Assembly: GCA_030142905.1 (NCBI GenBank)
Contig: JASJOG010000109.1
Location: 542,001-606,000 of the forward strand
Length of the DNA: 64,000 nucleotides
Direction of reading: 5' to 3'
Source of the DNA: Heliopora coerulea
Taxonomy: Eukaryota; Cnidaria; Anthozoa; Scleralcyonacea; Helioporidae
How positions within the stretch are numbered: the first letter of the stretch is position 1; the number at the start of each line of letters is the position of its first letter. Of this stretch, positions 35,542 to 46,059 are shown in pieces. The translations under genes and the position numbers were made by a program. Below the pieces are notes generated by a model, which searched no databases, had not been told where the DNA came from, and saw nothing but the letters and a program-made list of their open reading frames with translations.

Positions 35542-35683
35542 TCAAGAATTGTTCGAAGGTTCTGCCAGGCCCATTACATAATTTGCCATCTCAGTTTCGC
35601 TTGGTTTTTCAGTCATTTCCCAGAATTCTTCTTGGCCAGAAACCTTGTTCCGACAAATGGGACAAGAATCGTGTTCACCACAC
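35542..35683 (-). CDS. RNF141: RNF141-like last exon: end of RING and C-terminus
   Basis: On the - strand the acceptor ATTTCCAG is followed by G, completing the tryptophan codon begun as TG. CPICR supplies the last RING cysteines. The 46 codons end in TGA at 35544-35542. Confidence 0.93.
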
Positions 35684-38600
35684 CTGGAAATGATAAAAAA
35701 AAAATTTGCTTAACCCTTTACCAGGCACAAGTAAGTTACCATTTGGCATCTTAACAATTCGCAGCTCGGTAAATAGCAATCCACTTCAGTGAATAATTAA
35801 CTATTCTGTTCAACCCAGTCATACGCCACCATATTCAACCCAATTTTACCATAACCTGCGTCGTACTGCTTAGTCCCGTTTTTCTATAGCGGACCCAACT
35901 TACCACTTATGAATACATGATTTACAATAGCTATGAGCACAGGCTAATAAAACGTCAGGTTTTTGCTCCATACATATACAACATTCTTCAACTGGTTCAG
36001 CCGTCGCAGCTTCCACTCTAAAATGGAGGATAAGAGCTCGAAAGAAAACTTTGGGTGATAAGAAACAATGTTGCAACTACGTCTATGGTAGCGCGGCTAC
36101 TTTCTTTTCGTACTCGGTCTTTGCCAACCGGAACGGTCTATGCCATCATGTTCTTGCTATCCTCAAGTGTACCCTGAGGACCCTCACTAAAACGGTGTGG
36201 TGTTTGTAAAATTCCCAGTTTTAACCAGGATCAGCTGAGCTTGCAAACCTAGTGTAGTGGCTAGTGCGACCAAGAGCGATCGGTAATGAGTGGGTTCGAA
36301 TCCATGGCGAAATTATTTTATTTTCTTTGCACTCAAAGTGTTGGCATCGACCGTTTACGAAACGAAAAATTGCGGCGGCGCGTCAGATTGATTACTTCGG
36401 GCCATCTTCCAGTCAGCTACCACATGCTCCAACGTGCGAGAATTGATTATTAGCGTAAGTCAGAAAGGTTGCCTCTAAGAATATTTGGGAAACTTTTTGA
36501 CAAGATTGAGGATTCTCGGATTGGCTGCGGTGCTTCTGTTAACATTTCTGTTTATAAATCGTAGAAAAGACGTTTCCCCCCCCCAAAAAAAAAAAAAACC
36601 CCAAAAAAAACTAGCATAATACACGTGCTAAGTCGCTCAAATGAACAAGGAGACATGTACGTATGTAACATTTTCAGTCAACGTATAACCAGTCTGATAA
36701 TCATCTGACAAATTATCACCATTCGCATTCAAAGAATGGATCTTACAGAGTTTCGATTTTTCACCGGTACCGTATTCGACGGTCAAATAACGTTCGACAC
36801 TAATTATTAAATATATATTATCAGTAAATTATACTGAATTATTTTATTAATTAAATTATGTTAAAATTAAATTAATTATAAGGAAATTAATTATGCTCGA
36901 TCGACAGAGAGTCAAAAACTGATTGACGATGGTGGTTCGAAAATAGTCTGAAACTTTCTTCGAGCCAATTTTTTCCGGGATAATTATGACAACGTCATAA
37001 TAATGTCATTATAATAATGTAAAATTATCGGGGGCCTAATTCTTTCTTTTGAGGAGTGCTTTGGGGTATACACACCCTTTCTGTCCTCTGGTCGCGTCAC
37101 TGGTAACTAATGCTGCTCCCGATTAATCGATTACTCGACTAATCGATTATTTTTTGGCAATCGATTATTCTTAAAAATAATCGGATCATCGACAACAACC
37201 ACGCACAGCATGATATTCACCTGAACTTTCTTTCTGGAATTAAAAAAAAATGCGAAGAGGTAGCATTCTCGCGCTCTCATTGCAGTCAATTGCGGTCAAA
37301 GAAGAAGCGTGCAGCACTTAAGCCAGCCGTTATTGATGCACTGTTATTTTTAAACAAAAACAACATGTAGACAGTCAAAGTGCATATTTCTTTATTGAGC
37401 CTATTCCTCTGTGTTTATATAATCATATTATATATGTTTTTTTTTTTCAGTTTTTCTGCTGGAAAATTTCGGAACTTTAAGAACATTAAAACACACCCCT
37501 TTCTTTGAAGGGACAAACCACTGCGGACGTGTCATGATTTAATTTATTCAATACGATTAATCGATTACGGATATGAACCGATGGGAGCAGCACTACTGGT
37601 AACAAATAATACAATCTAGGAGAAATTAACAAAGATAAGATCACTTTAGTTCTCACCTTGAGAAGATCAACGATATAGTAAGTTCCTCATTATTGTCGTA
37701 GTCCACTTTCTACAGCAAATTAGTCAAAATATAGTAGAAGTCAGCAAACATTTATCCACTGCTAAAACGAAATAATTCGGGTATTATTGAAAATTCATAT
37801 CGTAAAGTATCGAAAAATTTGGAACAAGTAATCGTTCTTACTGATGAACACAACTTCGAGTGGCGCACTCAGGAATCTGTGAGGGAGGGGCTAGAATAAA
37901 TGGGCCTCGACTTGGGGACTGTAGCGGCATGCTCCTCCAGTAATATTTCATATTTTATAGCCTCTAGAAACCAAAACCAGCTGAAAACTTCAAGAAACAC
38001 AAGACAAAACAGATGCCGAAAAATAACATCTTGTGAACTCAAAATTCGAGTTAGAGCAAGACAAAAGTGAGACCGGACTGGCCTCTACAAGGTCAATTCC
38101 GGCATTATGAATTGATAGTCCTTATACCCAACACACAAGTAAAGTGACGGAGAAATTATAGCATTTCATAGTCGTCTGTCTGAGCCACCGTAGTGACCGT
38201 ACCATCTACGCCATTTGCTTGTAGTTTTACGTAACAGTTTTTAATTTATTTCTTCGTGGACGAAAATTGAAATGATTTTGATTGCAAATGGAGGGGCTTC
38301 AGCCCCCAAAGCCCCTGCTTCGGTGCACACTGTCTTCGACATCCTTTTCAATGAAATTTGTCTGATAGAGTTCTTCAGTAGTTCAACTTTTCGTTAAGTC
38401 ATATTACTCTGGACCTTATTATCAAACACGACTGGAAAGTCGACGACGTCGTTAATGCAATAGAATTCATTCAAAACAAAGAATATTTAGTTAATAGTAA
38501 TTCCAACGCCGCACTACTCCCGACGGCAATGTCACGGAATGATTTCAAACACTGAGGATGACGTTAACTTATGGAGCTGTGAAACCTGAAAGGGTCCAAT

Positions 38601-41600
38601 AACACGATATGAATGTCGTATGCAACTGTTTGTCGTGAGATATGTATGGTTGTGTCAGAGGCACAATTCCTGCTTTCGATGTGCTAACTGAAGCATTAAT
38701 CGGTCCGGAAGACTCCTCTGACTTAATCGGATACATCAGAACGAACAATCCTATCTTGTAAATGGATCCTAAGTTAAATTTAATGTCAAGGAATTGCAAA
38801 AAATCCCATTAATGAGATGTTGTAGCTCTCTGGAGTTCGAAATACCATCACTGGGTCTGAATATGTAATTCAACATCACTGATCCTTTGCTTTCTTTCAG
38901 CCGACAATTTACCGAAATACAAAGTAAAATACAAAACCGAAAATAAACTTATTGAAAACTCAAAACCTGAGGCTAAACAAAACGACAGTGTAAAGGTAAT
39001 ATTTTCGTTTTATTACCAAGTGACTTTACGGCAAAAAATTCGCCAAAGGGCTGCTGACCCTAAACGAATTTCTTCGGCATATTCCATCGACAACTGAATG
39101 TTTTTTAGTTGCATTTTTACATAATGAAAAATGTCTGAAAATACGTGTATCTGTATTTAATAAATTACTGGGTACCAGGAAAGCAATTTATCTTCGAAAT
39201 TTTCAGGTATGTAGTTATTACCGTAGTGCAGTCGTCATGTGAGCTTCCCTCCGACAAAGTACGCCTTCTGTAACGTTTGGTTAGGTCGCGATAAACTTTG
39301 CAAAAGCGAGCAAGGTCCAGCGTTTTCTCCGTTTCGATAGTATTAGTAGACTTCTTAATCTGTAAGACCAGAAAAACAAAACACGTCAACATTTTTTAAG
39401 AATACTACAATAATATTTGCAAGCAATAGTTAAGTCATGAAGTACCGGTATTTACAACTTCGCAAAAGCTTACACGTAGCTCATCTGTTTTTTATCGTTT
39501 TTAATTAGTTGAAAGTTTAAAAAAACTTTTCATGTGTATCTATACCAAGTTGCGAGAACATCCTTCAAAAATGTAAATTCATTTTAAAGAATCTCATGTA
39601 AACGAAATTGATCTTATTCTAACAAACGTAGCCCAGAATGAGCATTTCTAACCATTAAACAAATACATATAAAGCTGAGATTTATCTCAGCTGGCCAGTT
39701 CAGAACACTACCAGCACTGAAACAGGATTATCAAGTAATTTGCTGTATAGTTTCATAGTTTTCGTTGACCAGTCAAGTTCAAATTTCACATCGTAATACC
39801 CTTTTGAATCCTCTTATCGTCTGTCACAGGAAATAAAACTAACCCTAATCCTAACCCTAACCCTAACACTTCAACTAAGCGGCCTCGCACTATTATATAT
39901 ATTTCCGACCTCCTACTTTATACGTTGTTCTCACTCCGACTCTTTTCTTTCCTTTTCTTTGTCTTTCTTTCGTTTGTCAACTTAATGGCTTACGATTATT
40001 GTATCAGTTTGTCGACCTTTGGCATCTGATACTCACCTGTCTCAGTCATCTTTCGTCATCTTACACATCAGTATTGTCGGGTCAGTTGTTGTTAATGACT
40101 TTTGCCTTGTAAATAGCTTCCTCTCGAGTTAATAAGTAATTAGCAATGCGTTCTGTCGTGTTAATATCTCAGGTATAGGATTCCTAACTTCCGTTGTTCA
40201 CACTGCATATATAGACCTTGGCTTGTTTTGTAAATCATTCTGTCTAATGATGACTTTGTGATAAAGTCGAAATATTACAGTTTCATATACTCGTCTTGTT
40301 TTGACTCATATCTTGAGTTTTCCAAGATGTCTTTATTTTTCGGAATATGTTTTATTTTATACTTTTTAAAGTTGTCGGCTGGTCGTGGTTTTTAGGCAGT
40401 TTGTCTAGGCCAGTTTATTAGATGAAGCAAATCAGAAACTTTTCGCAGACTCTAGTATATTTTTGCAGACTTATTGCCATGCAATCTCTGGAAATGGTTT
40501 TCAATGCTTCATAAATTCAATAATTTCCCTAAAAAGCATACCTCCCGCCCCACCTCATATAAGTACATGGGCGATAAACGGCGTCATGTGCGTACGAAAA
40601 AAACTTGATTCGATAAAAACCTCAAGTCTAGTTGAATAATAGCATATTGTTCCATTTGACTCGATAGCTCAACTGGTAAAGTAGCGATCTGGAAGATTAA
40701 TCATGAAATCCTCTTAATATTACTGAGGACGATTATAAAATAGAATGGGAACACTGCGCAACCTGCTGGATTAGAGTTAAGTTGTCACGAGAATCTCCCT
40801 TACACTTAAAATGGAGAAAACGAGTACACTGTTCCTAGTGGACTTGTTAGCTCAACTGGTAGAGCAGCGGTCCGGAAGGTTCATCATGAAATTTACTCCT
40901 TGTGTTAGCCTGGAGGAGGATTCTGGAATAGAATCGAAACATTGCACATCCTCACGGACAAGCGTGAAGTTGTCACGAGAATCTCTCGTGCACATAAAAT
41001 AGATATCACGAGCATACTGTTCCTAATTGACTCGATAGCTCACCTGGTAGAGTAGCGGTCCAAAAGGTTCATCATGAATTCTCTTCACGTTACCTTGAGG
41101 ATGATTATGAAATAGAATCGAAACACTGCACCTTCTCACGGGTAAGCATTAAGTTGTCACGAGAATCTCTCGTGGACTTATGGTGGATAAAAAGAGCGAA
41201 CGGTTGCCAGTTGACTCGATTCATCGGTGCTCAACTGGGGGAGCAGCGGTCAGGAAGATTTGTCATGAAAGTATACATGATTTTATCACAATTCATGAAT
41301 TCTTCAGATTTAAAAACAACCTTTCTACTCTTATTTGAACCTACTAAAAACGAGCAAGTTTAACGTTTAAATTTAAGAAAAGCGATACCTTACAACAGGC
41401 AATCCTTACAAATGCCTTCCATAAATAGCTGTTGTCCGAGGATGACACAGCAAACAACAATTGGAAATCATTTCCTTCGGAATTTGTCAACTCATCAAGA
41501 CTGCAAACAGCAAGAAATTTAGACGGTCAACAAGTGTTATAATATCTTTGGGGATTGTCCCTGCAAGGGCATCACATTAAAAGGATCTTTATTAGTTTGT

Positions 41601-44600
41601 CCGCTTCTGAGCAGTTAGGTGTCTTCAACACTTAAGAGTGTGATCCATAACAGCTAGCAGGGGTGTTTAACCTAAATGGAGTGATTTTTAGCTGTTAGTT
41701 GGTGTCTTTAACTCTAAAGGGTGTGATTCTTAGCAGTTAGTAGGTGTGTTTAACCCAAAGAGAGCAATCCTTAGCAGTGGTATCTTTAGCAGTTAGTACT
41801 GTAGGTATGTCTAACCAAAGGAATGCGACCCTTAGTAGTTTGTAGTTGTCCATGACTCTAAAGGGTGTGATCCTCAGCAGTTAGTTGGTGTCTTTAACCC
41901 AAAAGGATGCGATCCTTAGCAATTAATTAGTGTCTTTAATCCTATAAGAAGTGATCTTCAGCAGTTAGGTGTCTTTAACCCTACAGGGCATGATCATTAG
42001 CAGTTAGCTGGTGTCCTTAACCCTATAGGGTGTGATCCTTAGCAGTCAGTAGGTGTCTTTAACCTGAAAGGATGTGATCCTTGGCAGTTAGTTGGTGTCT
42101 TTAACCCTGCAGGGTGTGAGCTTCAGCAGTTAGAAAGAGTCTTTAACCCTATAAGGCATGACCCATAGCAATTAGTTGGTATCTTTAACCTAAAGGGTGT
42201 GATCTTTTGCAGTTAGTAGGTGTCTTGAATTTCAAATAGGTGTAATCTTTTAGTAGTTGGTAGGGGTGACCATGGTACTAACAACAGAAAAGGTTCACTA
42301 AAGTCATGGTCCATCCTCCTCACTTCAAGACCTGGCTATTGGTCTGTAATGTGCCCTGCTTCTGAGAAGTGACATCAATATAGTAACAGGAGCTTGGGAG
42401 AATTAAAACCTCAAAAAATCTCTACTCTTAACAAGTTTGACAAGATTTGTACTAGTAATACTCAGTTAAACGGAAGCCAAATAAAAATACTAACATAATG
42501 TTCAGTTCTTCAACAGCTTCTAGAAGTCAAAAGAAAATTATGAAAGAAAGAAAAGATTAGTTAATCACATGAACTATATAAGGCAAAACATAATCCGAAA
42601 ATAAACATCTTCTAAATAACTCAAGATATGAGCTTTAAGAACAAGACAAAAGCAAGGTGATAATATTTCGACTTTATTTCAAGACTATGAGGAAAGGCTT
42701 TGACATAAAGTCGAAATATTACCAGCTTACTTTTGTCTAGTTCCTAAGGTGTTATCTTGAGTTATTTACAAGATAATTATCTTCACATTATGTTTTGTTA
42801 AGAAGATAGATGAATGTTCGTCAGGCTCTATCCTCAGAAAAACAATTTCTGAGCCCCAGATGGGGATCAAATCTGCAACCCTCTGATGACCAGTGAGATG
42901 CTCTAACCATTGAGCTACCAAGACTCAGATAGTGAGCTAAGGTGCAAGTTCAACATGTGTGACCTAAGCAGAAGCCACTATATGTTAATAATGATATCTC
43001 ATCAATACCATTATTGGTATTAATATATGTAGTGGCTTCCACTTACATCACACACATGTCGAACTTGCACCTTAGCTCACCATCTGAGTCTTGGTAGCTT
43101 GATGGTTAGAACATCTCACCAGTCATCAGACAGTTGTGGGTTCAAGCTCCATCTGGGGTTCAGAAACTGTTTTTCTGAGGATAGAGCTTGACAGATGTCC
43201 ATCTGTCATCTTAAGATACATCTCCAATCTTCCACACTTCTAAAATATATCTCATTATGTTTTGTCTTATATTTTTTTCAAATTGTTGGCTGGTAATGGA
43301 TTTCACATGAACTAATTACTTATGAAATTAAGAAACTATTATTTCTAATAAACATGCTTCTGTGACACTCAAGCAAGCCACGTCTGACCAAAACAATGCC
43401 ACAGTTCAATCACAGAAGAAAAAATAGACTAAAAATTTAAAAAGTGCAACTAAAGGAATTGGGACAAGAATTCATGTAAAATCAATGATACTGTGTTAAA
43501 CCTGCCCTGGCACATTGTAAACATGGTGGGTCAGGATACTGCTACTATTACGTGAATTAACCATACTGTTTTACTCACGTATAATGGCTCCAGAATGAAC
43601 ACTAGTACTGTGCCTTCATAGATGAAACTGTTTGAGAGATCTCTCAAGCTGTCTGTGGCTTCAGAGAATAAAAGCCTTATTTTCAAGTCCTGCATGTGCT
43701 AGTGAATCAACACTGAGATGAGACATCAAGTGTGTTTGTCATGTAGTATCATTTACTTTAGGTTAATACCTCTGCATTTCCCTCAAAATTTGTTATGCAG
43801 TAAGCCAGTCATATGAAAGCTCTTTCATTGACCTTATGCAAGGACAATATGTGGACATTCATCAAGTTCAAGTTGTCAAAAAAATGACTTATGAACCCCA
43901 GACAGGAATGGGACCCACAACCTCCTAACAACCAAGGAAACATTCTCACTACAGAGCAACTGACATGCAAATTTCAAGCTGAGTCTCCATAGCTTGATGG
44001 CTGGACCCTCTAGTGGTTATCATTTGGTTGCTTATTTGATTACTTATCTGAGGTCCTGAAACTTTCTCTGGAGGGTTTGAGTTTGACAGACTTCCACATA
44101 TTATCTCTGATATTCCACCACAAGCTAGCACATGTGTTTTATGTGTAACATTCATCTCATTTAACCTTTTAAGCAAATTTGGCAAAGAAAACAGCTGATT
44201 AAAACATGGTTAAGAGTTTTTATTTAAGAATTACATAATGTTTTATATTACATTAGTTCAATTCTCATACAGTGATCTATATTTGCCAAAATGAAGATCT
44301 AATGTTAATTGTCTCTCGTACAAACTGCCCCTGAGCTAAATCACAATATGATCCTCAGCCAATAGCCTACAAAACCCTACATGTATGCTGAGAGCTGGGT
44401 AATTCTACATCAGAACCTAGTATACAACATTAAGCAAAGATCTTACCCCATGAAATCCATTTTAATATGGGAATCAGACAACAGAGCTTTCACCATTACC
44501 ATCTTGGCCCACTTTAAAAGCCAACTTGGCCCTTTAGCCAACTCAGCAATATGACCAACTTGACCTTATGACCAGCTTGACCCTATGACCAACTTGGCCC

Positions 44601-45975
44601 TCTGGCCAACTCAGCCTTCTGAACACTTGAGAGACCATGCTCCCATAGAAACCACAAACATAATGACTCTGAGCAGTTTATTGCTTTTGTTATTTTTATA
44701 ATCTTGAATCAAAAGAGATTTATGCACATTTCAGGGTACCAAATTCCCAGAGAAACAATAAGTTATTACAATTTTAACTTGGCAAACTAAACCTAAAAGA
44801 ATCAGTGACTTAGATGCCAAACATGTATGAGTCAGTGCTAACTAAACAAGCTGACAACAATTTAAAACCACTTCTAGGGTTCTTATAGCATTCCTTTTGT
44901 ATTCATCTTTAACTCCTTGAACAGTGGAAGATCCAGGGTGGGGCCTGGGTCCCTACTGTCAGTATGATAGTAATAAGTGTAATAAATGATAAATTCACTT
45001 ACTATCTGAAGTAGGAAAAGAAAACAACTACAAGTGTTCATCTTCCAAGTAGTTTATAAAACTCCAGTTAAAAGGTTGTATTATATATAAATATACATAT
45101 AGTATATTGTATATATAGTTGCACATTCTGTTGTATATATAGTTGCACATAATACTAAACAATCTCAAACAACTAAACATATGATTTGTCTGGTGAAATT
45201 AAGAGCAGAACAGGACATCTTACTGTTTAATTACTTCTCCAAGGCTGCCCCCCCCTTCAAACCAAGTATGGATCTGCTGGTGTTGAAGGCTGCAGACAGA
45301 CAGTCGAAATCCACTAGTAATTAATCTGTAGTCATAGGAAGTTTTTCACTGTCCTCATATTTTTCAATACAAAAAAAAAAAATACCCAAAAAAACAAAGT
45401 ACTTCATGAGGAGTGGGGGCGAGGTGGTAATTAGGCCGAGTTGACTGTAATGCGAAACGGAAGTGACAAGGACAACTTAAAACTGACGGAGCGTAACTTG
45501 TGTTCAAAAAATCTACAGCCAGTTGCCAGCCAATCTCGGTTGCTAGAAAATGACCACTTACTTTGTCAAAACGAAGATTTTAAACCATGAACTAAAGGTT
45601 AAAAAAAGTCAAACGTCGAACTTTTCATGAGTCAAACCAAGTGCAAATTGAATATGAAAGTTTTTGTTTTGGCATACGTTCTTTAGGTTCCGCTCATCAA
45701 AAGTTCGACGTTTGACCACGGCCTTACCATAATACCAAACGAAAAGAAATCATTTTTGTTTGTTTTAGTTTTTATGTCTATGAGGAAATTAATCTTGCCC
45801 TAAGCAGTCATCAATCAGATTCGGTCATTCAAAGAACCACGACCTTGTTTACAAAATACAAGATGTTGAATGAAAACTCACTGATCAGTCCAGTATAAGT
45901 TAGCCATGTCAGATCTCTTAGAGTTGCAGCATTATCCTGGAGTACTTTAAACGTTTTCGTATATTTCTGACCCAT
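35542..45975 (-). CDS. RNF141: RNF141-like RING finger protein (multi-exon gene)
   Basis: This should be an E3 ubiquitin ligase, probably membrane-anchored by N-myristoylation because it starts MGQ. Exons found on the - strand are 45975-45882 (start), 41500-41389, 39359-39222, 36017-35904 and 35683-35542 (stop). The order of recognisable segments matches the RNF141 family: MGQ and LTYTGLI; LLFAV...[19 protein letters not shown]...[11 protein letters not shown]; the RING CCICMEQ...[24 protein letters not shown]; and the C-terminal [24 protein letters not shown]. All eight RING ligands are present. Phases do not close between exons 1 and 2 or between exons 3 and 4, so short exons are missing from the reconstruction, or exon 1 uses another donor. 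Confidence 0.88.
35904..36017 (-). CDS. RNF141: RNF141-like exon: first part of RING
   Basis: Acceptor CCATTTTAG and donor AAGTG|GTAAGT. It encodes [18 protein letters not shown] and [12 protein letters not shown] with the first six zinc ligands. Its first base completes a codon, needing an upstream exon in phase 2. Confidence 0.93.
36236..36305 (+). repeat. tRNA-like SINE head
   Basis: TAGTGGCTAGTGC (A-box-like) and GGTTCGAATCC (B box) are about 35 bp apart. No full cloverleaf is seen. It lies in an RNF141-like intron. Confidence 0.45.
37108..37595. mobile_element. Non-autonomous hAT-type MITE with perfect 8-bp target duplication
   Basis: The direct repeat CTGGTAAC flanks it at 37100-37107 and 37596-37603. 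The inverted ends are TAATGCTGCTCCC and TAGTGCTGCTCCC. ATCGATTA words cluster near both ends. It has no coding capacity. Confidence 0.9.
37975..38100 (+). repeat. Member of the AGACAAAACATATTCCG family, partial
   Basis: It carries CAAGACAAAACAGATGCCGA, then CATCTTGTGAACTCAAAATT, then AGCAAGACAAAAGTGAGACC, the same word order as the left arm of the 9228-10295 palindrome. Confidence 0.7.
39222..39359 (-). CDS. RNF141: RNF141-like exon: pre-RING conserved region
   Basis: The - strand has acceptor GTCTTACAG and donor ACTACG|GTAATA, exactly 46 codons in phase 0. [20 protein letters not shown] and KVYRDLT align with the conserved middle of RNF141. Confidence 0.88.
39838..39872. repeat. Interstitial telomere-like (CCCTAA)n tract
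   Basis: CTAACCCTAATCCTAACCCT and continuing units give about five copies, mostly exact. Confidence 0.8.
40657..41290 (+). repeat. Four tandem units of about 185 bp carrying a tRNA-like A box
   Basis: Each unit starts ACTCGATAGCTCAACTGGTA (or a variant) near 40660, 40841, 41030 and 41213, followed by GCGGTCCGGAAGGTTCATCA, then GTTGTCACGAGAATCTC. The A-box part is conserved; a B box is not evident. Confidence 0.8.
41389..41500 (-). CDS. RNF141: RNF141-like exon: N-terminal conserved domain
   Basis: Acceptor GTTTGCAG and donor TGTAAG|GTATCG on the - strand. It encodes [20 protein letters not shown], matching the hallmark region of RNF141, and joins in phase 0 to the next exon. Its first T completes a codon. 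Confidence 0.9.
41615..42265. repeat. Minisatellite of about 42 bp units, roughly 15 copies
   Basis: The unit GTGTCTTTAACCCTAAAGGG then TGTGATCCTTAGCAGTTAGT varies between copies. It lies in the first RNF141-like intron. Confidence 0.9.
42585..42800. repeat. Foldback copy of the AGACAAAACATATTCCG family
   Basis: Mirrored halves include AAATAACTCAAGAT and ATCTTGAGTTATTT, and ATATTTCGACTTTAT with its complement. Confidence 0.75.
42808..43195. repeat. Foldback with a tRNA-like sequence in each arm
   Basis: The arms are about 165 bp. On the left the - strand and on the right the + strand both show GTCTTGGTAGCT...GATGGTTAGA followed by a B-box-like stretch. The outer ends CTATCCTCAGAAAAAC and GTTTTTCTGAGGATAG are exact mirrors. 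Confidence 0.85.
44530..44635. repeat. Short tandem repeat CCAACTTGGCCCT
   Basis: Variants of GACCAACTTGACC/GGCCAACTTGGCCCT recur about five times. Confidence 0.6.
44930..45285 (-). repeat. hAT-like MITE, inverted copy
   Basis: Its ends (CAGTGGAAGATCCAGGGTGG and ATGGATCTGCTGGTG) and its middle (CAAGTGTTCATCTTCCA) match the element at 54384-54735 in reverse. Confidence 0.6.
45600..45720. repeat. Small foldback
   Basis: GTCAAACGTCGAACTTTT and its mirror AAAAGTTCGACGTTTGAC enclose about 85 bp. Confidence 0.75.
45882..45975 (-). CDS. RNF141: RNF141-like first coding exon
   Basis: The ATG at 45975-45973 opens [12 protein letters not shown], with glycine at position 2 as needed for myristoylation. 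It continues through [11 protein letters not shown] to the strong donor GTGAGT. An earlier ATG near 46020 leads quickly to a stop, which favours this start. Confidence 0.8.
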
Positions 45976-46059
45976 GAATTCATCACAATAACATCAACGT
46001 AGACTTTACTGCCGCCATGTTTTCAACAATTGCCTGCAAAATTGCAACCGTACCTGTTT

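Larger units (their letters stand above)
38900..40382. repeat. Family ends in inverted orientation enclosing an RNF141-like exon
   Basis: The left end CAGCCGACAATTT at 38900 is mirrored by AAAGTTGTCGGCTG near 40370. Next to each end lie family words (AAACTCAAAACCTGAG; CTCATATCTTGAGTTTTCCA). The exon 39222-39359 lies between them. Confidence 0.6.

Noticed and set aside
38620..38790. Possible RNF141-like exon on the - strand ([18 protein letters not shown])
   Set aside because: The serine-rich composition and phase 0 start fit, but no donor in the needed phase is convincing.
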